Source: CAYVBJ01 sp964415185 (lineage in GTDB: Bacteria > Bacteroidota > Rhodothermia > Balneolales > Balneolaceae). Taken from it: 25,514 nt of DNA. The stretch is from assembly GCA_964415185.1 (NCBI GenBank), contig CAYPZI010000034.1:1-25514 (forward strand). Direction: 5' to 3'. This document shows positions 17,505 through 24,707 of the stretch, in pieces; positions within the stretch are counted from its first letter, which is position 1, and the number at the start of each line of letters is the position of its first letter. The translations under genes and the position numbers were made by a program. The notes below the pieces were generated by a model. The model saw nothing but the letters and a program-made list of their open reading frames with translations. It did no database searches and had not been told where the DNA came from.

Positions 17505-17584
17505 AACCCGCAAAGTTTTATCTAAGGGTTGCTTCCATCTTCCTAAGATAGTGCCATTTCAGAGAGGGCACTTTGCGGGTTTTT
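17505..17584 (+). terminator. Branched hairpin with T tract; terminator or small structured RNA
   Basis: AACCCGCAAAG (17505-17515) pairs perfectly with CTTTGCGGGTT (17571-17581), followed on the plus strand by a T run to 17584. Inside lie two further hairpins: TATCTAAGG (17519-17527) with CCTAAGATA (17542-17550), 8 of 9 pairs, and GTGCC (17551-17555) with GGCAC (17567-17571). The fold is a three-way junction rather than a simple stem. It could end transcription of the small ORF on the plus strand, and possibly of the E1 gene on the minus strand. Confidence 0.6.
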
Positions 17585-17610
17585 GCCTGATATTACATCA
17601 TTGAACGCCA

Positions 17611-19671
17611 TTAGTAATCCAAAAGCTTTATAAGTGATTTTTCAAGACGTGACGATGCCAGGTATTGCTCTTCAAGGATTTTATTATGCGGAACAGGTGT
17701 ATGAATGGAAGAACACCTGTAAATTGGTGCATCCAGGTTTTCGAAATATTTTTCACTGATACCTGCTGATATTTCACTCATGGGACCCATAACCTCCGAG
17801 GGTTCCTGAAGAAGTAAAACCTTCCCGGTATTTTTTATGGATTGCCCGATTGAATCCCAATCGATGGGAGCCAGAGACCGCAGGTCAAGTACCTGAACTG
17901 ATCTGCCTTTTTTTTCTTCAATTTTTTCTGAAGCTTCAATTGCCCAGTCTACTCCCTGTCCGTATGTGATTATAACAGCATCATCACCCTCTTTTCTTAC
18001 AACAGCCGACTCAATGTCAACTACTGAACATTGCCTTGTTACCCTCTCTTTCTTGCTGCGATACAGTTTTTTATGTTCAAAAAACAGTACAGGATCGGGA
18101 TCGAAAAGGGATGTGTATAACATATTCTGGGCATCTTCGACAGTCGAAGGCACAAGAATCCGAAGTCCGCTGTGAGGCATGAACCATCCTTCAGGTGATT
18201 GAGAATGATACGGCCCTGCACCAACACCTGCGCCGTGAGGAGCCCTGATAGTGATATTGATTGGCGGCATCCATCTGTAACCGGATTTGGAAACATTGTT
18301 GATGATCTGGTTAAAGGCACATGAAATAAAATCGGCAAATTGCATTTCAATTACAGTCTTGAATCCAGCCAATGCAAGGCCGATTCCTGCTCCAACGGCT
18401 CCCGATTCAATTATCGGTGTATTCCGGATTCGATCCTTGCCAAATTGCTCCAGAAAACCTTCCGAGACCTTAAAAACCCCGCCATATTCGGCAATATCCT
18501 GGCCCATCATTAATAGAGATTCGTCTTCCTCAAATGCCTGTTTCAGTGCATGCTGAATTGCATCTATAAAGCGGCGTTCCGTTTTATCGACAGCTTGATT
18601 TCCGTTGTTCCTTTTTCCCCTGGAATAGTTCTTACTGAAAGCCGCACGCTTAACTTCATGATTTGCAGAATAACCGGGTTCTTCGGATTTCAGAGCTTTT
18701 TCCAAAGCCGGAGTAAATTCTTCTTTGATGTTATTTTTGATTTCATCAAAACCAGGCCGGCCGGCAACATATTCTTTTTCAATAAGCCATTTTTCAAACC
18801 GGTCCACAGGGTCTTTGGCTGCCCACTCTTCTTGCAAACTATCAGGAACATAAAAAGTGCCTGAGGCCTCTTCGTGTCCCCGAAGCCTGAAGGTTTTGGC
18901 CTCTATCATCACAGGCCTGCCAGATAAAGCCGTTTCTCTGGCATTTTTAACTGTATCCATAACTTCAAAAAGATTGTTTCCGTCAATGATGGCTCCCTCA
19001 ATTCCATAGCCTGCTGCCCTGTCTGCCAGATTCTCACAGGCAAACTGTTCGGAAGTAGGGGTCGACAAACCATACCCGTTGTTTTCAATAATAAAAACAA
19101 CAGGCAGATTCCAGACTCCGGCAAGATTCAATGCTTCATGAAAATCACCCTCGCTGGTGGCTCCGTCACCGCAAAAACTGAATGCAACGTTATTCTTTCC
19201 ATTCAGTTTATTTGCAAGAGCAAGGCCGTTGGCTATTGGCATGGTTGCTGCCAGGTGTGAAATCATCCCGATAATTTTTTTTTCCGCAATGCCGAAGTGA
19301 AAAGAACGGTCACGGCCTCCCGTGTACCCGTCTTTTTTTCCAAAAAGCTGGCAAAATAAAGTATAATAATCTACTTCCCGCGAGGTAAATATGCCAAGAT
19401 TTCGATGCATCGGCAGAATATAATCGTCAGGATCAGATTCGAGTCCGACTCCGACCGATATGGCTTCCTGGCCGATACCTGAAAACCACTTGGATATTTT
19501 ATTCTGGCGCAGAAGTGTAAGCATCTTCTCTTCGATCATTCTTGGCTTGATAAGAGCTTTATACATTTCTAAAGCTGTGGACCCGGATATTTTTTTTGGA
19601 GCAGGTATCATAAATTTTAAAAATTCTGTGTAATTTGTATGTTTGACTGGCAAAACAACCAATAATTTCAA
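17611..19671 (-). CDS. 2-oxoacid dehydrogenase E1, fused alpha and beta subunits
   Basis: This 686-residue thiamine diphosphate enzyme decarboxylates a 2-oxoacid and transfers the acyl group to E2 lipoate. The alpha half (about 30-345) has the ThDP/Mg motif G168-D169-G170 through N197-N198 (GDGATSEGDFHEAL, ENNGYGLSTPT). The beta half (about 365-686) begins FIDAIQHALKQAFEEDESLL and includes IIESGAVGAGIGLALAG and APHGAGVGAGPYHSQSPEGW. A Lys/Arg/Asn-rich linker (about 345-365) joins them. Fusions of this kind are known in Bacteroidota; pyruvate versus branched-chain 2-oxoacid specificity cannot be settled from sequence alone. The ATG at 19611 (complement, residue 21, MIPAPKK) is a credible alternative start, because residues 1-20 look non-conserved. 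No E2 or E3 gene adjoins it. Confidence 0.92.
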   Translation of the reverse strand: MKLLVVLPVKHTNYTEFLKFMIPAPKKISGSTALEMYKALIKPRMIEEKMLTLLRQNKISKWFSGIGQEAISVGVGLESDPDDYILPMHRNLGIFTSREVDYYTLFCQLFGKKDGYTGGRDRSFHFGIAEKKIIGMISHLAATMPIANGLALANKLNGKNNVAFSFCGDGATSEGDFHEALNLAGVWNLPVVFIIENNGYGLSTPTSEQFACENLADRAAGYGIEGAIIDGNNLFEVMDTVKNARETALSGRPVMIEAKTFRLRGHEEASGTFYVPDSLQEEWAAKDPVDRFEKWLIEKEYVAGRPGFDEIKNNIKEEFTPALEKALKSEEPGYSANHEVKRAAFSKNYSRGKRNNGNQAVDKTERRFIDAIQHALKQAFEEDESLLMMGQDIAEYGGVFKVSEGFLEQFGKDRIRNTPIIESGAVGAGIGLALAGFKTVIEMQFADFISCAFNQIINNVSKSGYRWMPPINITIRAPHGAGVGAGPYHSQSPEGWFMPHSGLRILVPSTVEDAQNMLYTSLFDPDPVLFFEHKKLYRSKKERVTRQCSVVDIESAVVRKEGDDAVIITYGQGVDWAIEASEKIEEKKGRSVQVLDLRSLAPIDWDSIGQSIKNTGKVLLLQEPSEVMGPMSEISAGISEKYFENLDAPIYRCSSIHTPVPHNKILEEQYLASSRLEKSLIKLLDY

Positions 19672-19776
19672 CCGAATGCTAATAAAAGCAGTATGAATAA
19701 CAAAAGAAGATTCTTAAATCAATATTTATCTAAAACATAAGTAACGTTTAATTTAATACGGAGAAAGATATTATAA

Positions 19777-20181
19777 ATGGAAGCACTTGGCCGACAAATT
19801 TTAGTTGAATATTACGACTGTGACGACTCAAAGATTAACGATGTATCATTTATAGAACAAGCCCTTCTTAATGCAACGAAAGCATCGAGAGCAACAATTA
19901 TCTCACACAATTTCCATAAATTTAACCCTTATGGTGTCAGCGGCGTTGTGGTAATTGCAGAATCACACATTGCCATTCATACCTGGCCGGAGTACAATTA
20001 TGCTGCGGTTGATATTTTTACCTGTGGTGAAACAATAGACCCCTGGATCATTCAGGAATACTTGAAAGAACATTTTGATTCGAAAAATGTATCGAGTATG
20101 GAAATGAAAAGGGGATTATTCAAAGTGCCTCAAGGCCAGAAACTGCTATTCAAACCCGGTGCGGGCGTGATTCAGAATTGA
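19777..20181 (+). CDS. speD: S-adenosylmethionine decarboxylase proenzyme
   Basis: This 134-residue proenzyme is of the short class 1b type. It self-cleaves between E62 and S63 (VIAESHIAIHTWPE), the serine becoming the pyruvoyl cofactor. Catalytic H68 and C83 (DIFTCGE) fall at the same numbers I recall for the Thermotoga enzyme. The reaction gives decarboxylated AdoMet, the aminopropyl donor for spermidine. A GGAG site lies 13 bases before the ATG. It heads a same-strand set with pdaD and speE. Some speD-like proteins have changed to arginine or ornithine decarboxylation, so substrate is assigned by family with moderate certainty. Confidence 0.93.
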   Translation: MEALGRQILVEYYDCDDSKINDVSFIEQALLNATKASRATIISHNFHKFNPYGVSGVVVIAESHIAIHTWPEYNYAAVDIFTCGETIDPWIIQEYLKEHFDSKNVSSMEMKRGLFKVPQGQKLLFKPGAGVIQN

Positions 20182-20258
20182 CCATTTTATTACATACATC
20201 CGGTTCTGGTTTTCTAAAAATCAACTCTAACAGTTAAACAATTTATTTTTTTGTACTT

Positions 20259-20735
20259 ATGATGGTAAAGACACCCAATGTATTTTGTCTTGTAAAAGGA
20301 GCGGCAGAAGGCAATACTCGCCTGAATGCGTTCGACAATGCTCTTCTCGAAGCCGGTGTTGGAGATACAAACCTGATGCGGATGAGCAGTATTTTACCAC
20401 CGGCTGCAATGGAAGTATCCGTTGGACAGCTAAACCTGCCCAAAGGAGGGCTCATTCCGCTGGCTTACGCAACTATTGACGGAGTGACTCCCGGCAGGCT
20501 CATCTCATCGGCCGTAGCCGTTGGCATTCCGGAAGATCCTTCCGAGCCTGGAGTGATCATGGAATTTGAAGACCATGCCTCACTTGACACCGTTGAAGAT
20601 ATTGTTCGACAAATGGTTATTGATGCTTTCGATTACAGGAAAAGAAAACTGAAAGAGATCAAATCAGTTGGAATTGAGCACAAAGTTATAAGAACGGGTG
20701 CAACCTTCGCGGCGGCTGTACTCTGGTACAAGTAA
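20259..20735 (+). CDS. pdaD: Pyruvoyl-dependent arginine decarboxylase proenzyme
   Basis: This 158-residue protein is of the PdaD family (archaeal and bacterial PvlArgDC). It is a proenzyme that should self-cleave between S43 and S44 in LMRMSSILPPAA to create the pyruvoyl group. Other family features are LVKGAAEGNTRLNAFDNALL, LPKGGLIPLAYA and the C-terminal TGATFAAAVLWYK. It converts arginine to agmatine in the cytoplasm. It is unrelated in fold to speD although both use pyruvoyl. It lies 77 bases after speD and 56 before speE. The second codon is also ATG, so the start could be 20262. Assignment to the family is secure; the substrate is inferred from context. Confidence 0.92.
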   Translation: MMVKTPNVFCLVKGAAEGNTRLNAFDNALLEAGVGDTNLMRMSSILPPAAMEVSVGQLNLPKGGLIPLAYATIDGVTPGRLISSAVAVGIPEDPSEPGVIMEFEDHASLDTVEDIVRQMVIDAFDYRKRKLKEIKSVGIEHKVIRTGATFAAAVLWYK

Positions 20736-20791
20736 GCAAGAATTTTATGGTACATTACAATCTGCCATTATAATTATAAAACCACATAAAA

Positions 20792-21637
20792 TTGCCACTT
20801 CAGTTTAACGAATATTACAACGGAAATACCGGCCTTACCGTAGGCATCAACAAATTATTATACTCCAAACAATCTGAGTATCAGTTGACCGAGGTATACG
20901 AAACAGATACCTGGGGAAACCTGATGACAATCGATGGCATGGTGATGCTTTCGGAGAGAGATGAATTTGTTTACCACGAGATGATTAGCCATGTGCCTCT
21001 TTTTGTGCATCCGGCTCCGGAGAAAGTATTGATAATCGGCGGGGGAGACGGCGGAACCGCAAGGGAAGTGTTGAAGCATCCGGGCGTAAGGCAGGTTGAC
21101 ATGGTTGAAATCGACAGAAATGTGGTTGAGGCTTCCAAATTGCATTTTCCCGGAGTGGGAGATTTTGAAAATCCGGCCTTAAACGTTCTTTTTGAAGATG
21201 GGATTGATTTTGTTGGCAAAGCAAATGATGAATATGATGTAGTGATCATTGACGGGTCGGACCCGGTAGGGCCGGCGGAAGGCCTGTTTACGGCTGATTT
21301 TTTTAGTGCCTGTCACCGCGCTTTAAAAAGCGACGGAGTTTTTACAGCCCAGACCGAGTGCCCATGGGTTCAAAGCTATCATCCAAGTATAAAAAAGGTA
21401 TTCGAATCTCTCGAAGAACTCTTTGATCACTCTTCTATGTACCTGTGTTACATTCCTTTATATCCTGCCGGCATGTGGTCGATGGCATTTGCATCCAAAA
21501 AACACCAGCCGCATGATGAAAACGTTTATGCAAGAATTTCAAATTCAAATTTCGTAGATTCCCTTCGATACTACAATTCCCGGATTCATTCGGGAGCATT
21601 TGCCCTCCCGGGATTTGTTTCCGATATCCTGAAATAA
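20792..21637 (+). CDS. speE: Polyamine aminopropyltransferase (spermidine synthase family)
   Basis: This 281-residue enzyme has an N-terminal beta domain (1-55) and a Rossmann-like methyltransferase fold. Motifs are VYHEMISHVPL (Y61, H62), the nucleotide-binding GGGDGGTAREVLKH (83-96, D86), VEIDRNVVE, and IDGSDPVGPAEGLF, with acidic residues D154 and D157 at the catalytic site. The usual D-S/T-S/T-D is here D-G-S-D. It transfers the aminopropyl group from decarboxylated AdoMet to putrescine or, given the adjacent pdaD, possibly to agmatine. The start is TTG at 20792; the frame upstream contains no ATG or GTG, and the length is normal. An Omp85 gene follows 15 bases later. Confidence 0.92.
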   Translation: MPLQFNEYYNGNTGLTVGINKLLYSKQSEYQLTEVYETDTWGNLMTIDGMVMLSERDEFVYHEMISHVPLFVHPAPEKVLIIGGGDGGTAREVLKHPGVRQVDMVEIDRNVVEASKLHFPGVGDFENPALNVLFEDGIDFVGKANDEYDVVIIDGSDPVGPAEGLFTADFFSACHRALKSDGVFTAQTECPWVQSYHPSIKKVFESLEELFDHSSMYLCYIPLYPAGMWSMAFASKKHQPHDENVYARISNSNFVDSLRYYNSRIHSGAFALPGFVSDILK

Positions 21638-21652
21638 CACAATTGTAAAAGC

Positions 21653-23380
21653 ATGAGATTTACCTGCCGGATACTCTTATTAAATCTGGCGGCCTGCCTG
21701 TTTCTGTTTTTGTTCCTGGGCAAAGTGGTGTATGCTCAAAAGACAAAAACAGATATTGTTGTTCATGGTGAACAGGGTGATATTAAAGTACCTTCAGGAA
21801 TTCTTCAATCGATGAATCCGGCTGATGCGGGTCAATCCACACAAAGCCTTCTGAACTGGTTTAGGGAGAACGCATGGATAAATGCGAGCATCGATAGTGT
21901 AGTTCATTCTTCAAATCGTTCCGAGTGGCATGTTCGTCCCGGGTGCAGATATACCGTCAGGGATGTTCATGTCGATGTAAAACCCGATTCTCTCTATATG
22001 CCGTTACAGACAAGTGTAGTCAAGGGAGAATATTTTTCAAAAATTGAAGTAAATCAATTTATATCCGCAATCTTGGCTTCTCTCGAGGAAGAGGGGTATT
22101 TGCTGGCCGAAATTGATATTTCTAAAGTTCTGCAAGACAAAGATTCATGTGAAATTACGCTTCAGATGGAGATTGATGCAGGTGAAAGAATCAAAGCTGA
22201 TGGTGTTATTTTTAGCGGTGTTGAACAGAACAGCCCTTTTTATCTGGAAAATGTTGCCGGTGTTGATAGTGATGAATGGATAACGCCGGAGGTGATTGAA
22301 ATGGCAAAAAGAAACCTTCTTACCTCAAATCTGCTGGTTTCTGTCTCCGAACCGGACCTGGTGTTTCGGGATGATCAGACTTTGCTCCGTTTTGATGTTG
22401 AGGAACAACAACTTAATTTTTTCGACGGTGTGCTCGGTTTTGTACCTGACGAAGACGGATCCGCTCAAATTGTGGGCACAGCGGATTTACGTCTCAGAAA
22501 TATTATTACCGATGGCACTAACCTTGAAATCAAATTCGAACAGCTTCGTCCGCTGGTCACAAAGTTATTTATTGAGGCGGAGCAACAGTTCATTGCCGGG
22601 ATGCCACTGCGAGCCGGGGGTTCTGCTCACTTCACCCAACAGGACTCGGCCTACCTGGAAAGAGATTTCGAATTCAAAACCGGCTTTCTTTTGCTTCCGG
22701 GTTTTGAGTTGATAGGTACGGTTCGATCTGAAACTTCTTCGGTAAGCCAACAACCCGGCAGGTCTGTTATGAACCTGAACTCAAGGGCAACTTTCTTCGG
22801 CTTTGGATTTGAATTCAGGAATATCGACAGGTTGCTGGTGCCCACAAACGGATACAGCCTCAGGGTGCATCTTGAGAATGGAAGGCGATTCATAACCGAT
22901 GAACGGTTTGATGATTCGCGGGAGAATGATTTCAGGCAAACCATTCTGAATGCAGAGCTGCAGGGTTTTTTACAACTTGGATCACGGCAAATACTGTCAC
23001 CCCGCCTGGTAGGGCATTTTATCGACAGCCCGGCTTTTCTCGTTACGGATCTGCACAGATTCGGCGGGGCCGAATCGATAAGGGGTTTTCGCGAAGACCA
23101 GTTCAGGGCGTCAAGTGTACTCTGGGGAGACCTCGAATTCAGGCAGCTTCTGGGCCGGGATTCCTATATTTTCGGATTCGGTGCTTTCGGCAGGTTCAGG
23201 CGACCGCAATTAATCAATGAAGAAACGAACATTTTTGAAGCCACTCAAAGCATTGAATCATTCGGATTCGGTGTTGCATTTCAAACCAATCTCGGGTTTC
23301 TGAAAGTTACCTATGCGATTTCTCCCGAAGATGATATCAGCAACGGTAAAGTGCATGTGGGAATATCTGCAGGGCTGTAG
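21653..23380 (+). CDS. Omp85-superfamily (BamA/TamA-like) outer membrane protein
   Basis: The 575-residue protein has a signal peptide (hydrophobic 7-22, likely cleavage after VYA28). A periplasmic part (about 45-250) with two or so POTRA-like units follows, one containing VNQFISAILASLEEEGYLLA and another WITPEVIEMAKRNLLTSNLL. The C-terminal beta barrel (about 255-575) carries FGGAESIRGFREDQF (470-484), whose IRGF (476-479) is the conserved L6-loop motif of Omp85 proteins. It has fewer POTRA domains than BamA (usually five), so it is more like TamA or an accessory family member. The likely role is insertion or transport of proteins or lipids at the outer membrane. It is close behind speE and may be cotranscribed with it. 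Confidence 0.87.
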   Translation: MRFTCRILLLNLAACLFLFLFLGKVVYAQKTKTDIVVHGEQGDIKVPSGILQSMNPADAGQSTQSLLNWFRENAWINASIDSVVHSSNRSEWHVRPGCRYTVRDVHVDVKPDSLYMPLQTSVVKGEYFSKIEVNQFISAILASLEEEGYLLAEIDISKVLQDKDSCEITLQMEIDAGERIKADGVIFSGVEQNSPFYLENVAGVDSDEWITPEVIEMAKRNLLTSNLLVSVSEPDLVFRDDQTLLRFDVEEQQLNFFDGVLGFVPDEDGSAQIVGTADLRLRNIITDGTNLEIKFEQLRPLVTKLFIEAEQQFIAGMPLRAGGSAHFTQQDSAYLERDFEFKTGFLLLPGFELIGTVRSETSSVSQQPGRSVMNLNSRATFFGFGFEFRNIDRLLVPTNGYSLRVHLENGRRFITDERFDDSRENDFRQTILNAELQGFLQLGSRQILSPRLVGHFIDSPAFLVTDLHRFGGAESIRGFREDQFRASSVLWGDLEFRQLLGRDSYIFGFGAFGRFRRPQLINEETNIFEATQSIESFGFGVAFQTNLGFLKVTYAISPEDDISNGKVHVGISAGL

Positions 23381-23624
23381 AATAAGTGAAAAGTGAAAAC
23401 TGAAAAGGCAAAAGTTACTGACGCTGACTGAAGCCCGGAAAGTTTTATCTCAGTGTTTCGCTGATATTCTGGGGGATATTGCGTAGAACTCAGCGCAAAT
23501 CTGCGAGAAATAATTGCGGTATCTGTTTTAGCAATGAATCATTTTGGGCAGTAATAACTCAAAAGGTAAAAAATGCTTTTTCTTTGATTTAATTGCTTCA
23601 TATATTTGAATTCCTGATACACCT
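23381..23624. other. Intergenic interval with low-complexity and repeat-like DNA
   Basis: The first 30 bases are degenerate purine-rich repeats around AAGTGAAAA. Around 23450-23520 the text (AACTCAGCGCAAATCTGCGA at 23488-23507) resembles dispersed intergenic sequences I know from other genomes; TTGCG-N10-CGCAA can form a short hairpin here. No gene is supported. The end of the interval holds the tRNA promoter. Confidence 0.4.
23601..23608 (+). promoter_or_regulatory. Candidate -7 promoter box of the tRNA-Leu gene
   Basis: TATATTTG matches the Bacteroidota TAnnTTTG box exactly. It lies 16 bases before the mature tRNA 5' end, so a start near 23615 would give a short leader. A T-rich stretch at 23577-23580 is at the right distance for the -33 region, though it is not a clean TTTG. 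Confidence 0.5.
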
Positions 23625-23708
23625 GCCCGGGTGGCGGAATTGGTAGACGCGCCGGATTCAAAATCCGGTGGTGGCGACATCGTGCGGGTTCGAGTCCCGC
23701 CCCGGGTA
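23625..23708 (+). tRNA. tRNA-Leu (anticodon CAA)
   Basis: The cloverleaf is complete by eye: acceptor GCCCGGG pairs with CCCGGGT (ending in one G-U pair), the D arm is GCG...CGC, the anticodon stem CCGGA/TCCGG encloses loop TTCAAAA (anticodon CAA at 23659-23661), a long class II variable arm follows, and the T arm is GCGGG-TTCGAGT-CCCGC. The discriminator base is A. CCA is not encoded. The long variable arm and A73 fit leucine; it reads UUG codons. Confidence 0.95.
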
Positions 23709-23721
23709 CTGCTTTTATACC

Positions 23722-24567
23722 CTATTGATTGGGTTGCCACAAAGCCTCTCTCAGCGGGTCACCTTCATCAAGAATCGAAATGGTTCCATTTGGTTCAATA
23801 AGATAAACCCCATTAGATGCATTAACAGCAAGTTTTTCGTTTCTTTCCATAGAAATTAATACATCAATTGGTGAAGGCATTGGATTTTTGGGAACATTCA
23901 GGGCAGGTAGTACGGCTTTTTCGGGAAGTACCTTAGGATAAACAAGAAGTGAATGAATAAATCGAATCCTGGATATTATTTTTAAGTCATTTCTTGATAA
24001 TGTGTACATCATATCATTTCCAACAAGTGTCGCATCATTACAAACCTGTGCGGGTGAAATAAAAGCCGTTAGATTCTCTCTTGGAAATGGTAAAACCGCA
24101 TACCTGTATACATTGGCTTCAAAAAGTTCATTTTTATTTCTAAACGCTTTAAAATCATTTTGTATCCGGAGTAAAGCATGGGCCGCAAGAGTATGATGAC
24201 GAGATGCAACCCTTCTGAAATCAAAATGATCAAATTTTTCAATTTTGCCCTGTTTATTTACAATAACACCAAATGTAATTATAAATTCACCGTTTTCTTC
24301 AATTCTGCCAAAACTGAATGCCCAGCCTCCCTCGTAAGGGCCTCCTGCGTACAATGCAGGCATTTCTTTGGCACCAGTGTTATGAATAATTTCTTTTTTG
24401 GCGACATCCAATGCTGAATAATAACTGTGCAGCATTTTTCCAACGGATGAGGTCCATTCAACAAGTTGGTTCTGACTATTATTTTGAGCAAATATTCCTG
24501 TTGGAAGTAAATAAAAAAATAAAATTAATTGCAGTGTCCTTATAGATTGATTTTGTATCATATTCAT
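23722..24567 (-). CDS. Secreted protein of unknown function
   Basis: The 281-residue protein has a clear signal peptide (basic R10, hydrophobic 12-25, cleavage probable after IFA27 before Q28), so it is exported. The mature part is mixed alpha/beta with a conserved-looking block YAGGPYEGGWAFSFGRIEEN (about 73-92), followed by FDHFDFRRVASRHHTLAAHA, which carries a His-His pair and could be a functional surface. The C-terminus includes SPIDVLISMERNEKLAVN. I recognise no family and see no sorting domain or lipobox. It ends 13 bases from the tRNA on the opposite strand and diverges from purB. It appears to be monocistronic. Confidence 0.75.
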   Translation of the reverse strand: MNMIQNQSIRTLQLILFFYLLPTGIFAQNNSQNQLVEWTSSVGKMLHSYYSALDVAKKEIIHNTGAKEMPALYAGGPYEGGWAFSFGRIEENGEFIITFGVIVNKQGKIEKFDHFDFRRVASRHHTLAAHALLRIQNDFKAFRNKNELFEANVYRYAVLPFPRENLTAFISPAQVCNDATLVGNDMMYTLSRNDLKIISRIRFIHSLLVYPKVLPEKAVLPALNVPKNPMPSPIDVLISMERNEKLAVNASNGVYLIEPNGTISILDEGDPLREALWQPNQ

Positions 24568-24707
24568 AAGACGTATTCTATTTCAAAAAAATAAAAAATA
24601 CAGGGTGACCGGTTCTCTAAAGTAAGGTAAAAGTTTAAATAATTCTGATATACTCTGGCAAATCTTCTATCTTCAATTTTAACTTTTAAAGTAATTTATT
24701 TGAGTTT

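Larger units (their letters stand above)
17104..17610. other. 507-base interval: AT-rich, one possible small ORF and a branched hairpin
   Basis: The first 250 bases (17104-17354) are very AT-rich, with a 10-base direct repeat TTTATAAATT at 17231-17240 and 17267-17276, and no convincing gene. They presumably hold the thioesterase promoter, but I saw no clear TAnnTTTG box on the minus strand. The remainder holds a possible 40-residue membrane peptide (17355-17477) and a structured element ending in a T tract (17505-17584), both listed separately. Confidence 0.6.

Noticed and set aside
17519..17550. The minus-strand text GGAAGCAACCC resembles the GGAAGCAGCC part of bacterial SRP RNA.
   Set aside because: The apical GGAA tetraloop with its flanking internal loops is not present in the right arrangement, so I do not call an SRP RNA.
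17505..17584. The three-way junction was considered as a hammerhead ribozyme or purine riboswitch.
   Set aside because: Neither the CUGAUGA/GAAA core nor the purine riboswitch junction bases are present, and no purine gene follows.
21667..21697. The LAAC near residue 15 of the Omp85 protein as a lipobox.
   Set aside because: It is followed by more hydrophobic residues (LFLFLFLG), and a standard cleavage site VYA-Q is present downstream.
23625..23708. tRNA-Leu as a possible integration site for a mobile element.
   Set aside because: There is no integrase, no duplicated tRNA 3' end nearby, and neighbouring genes look chromosomal.
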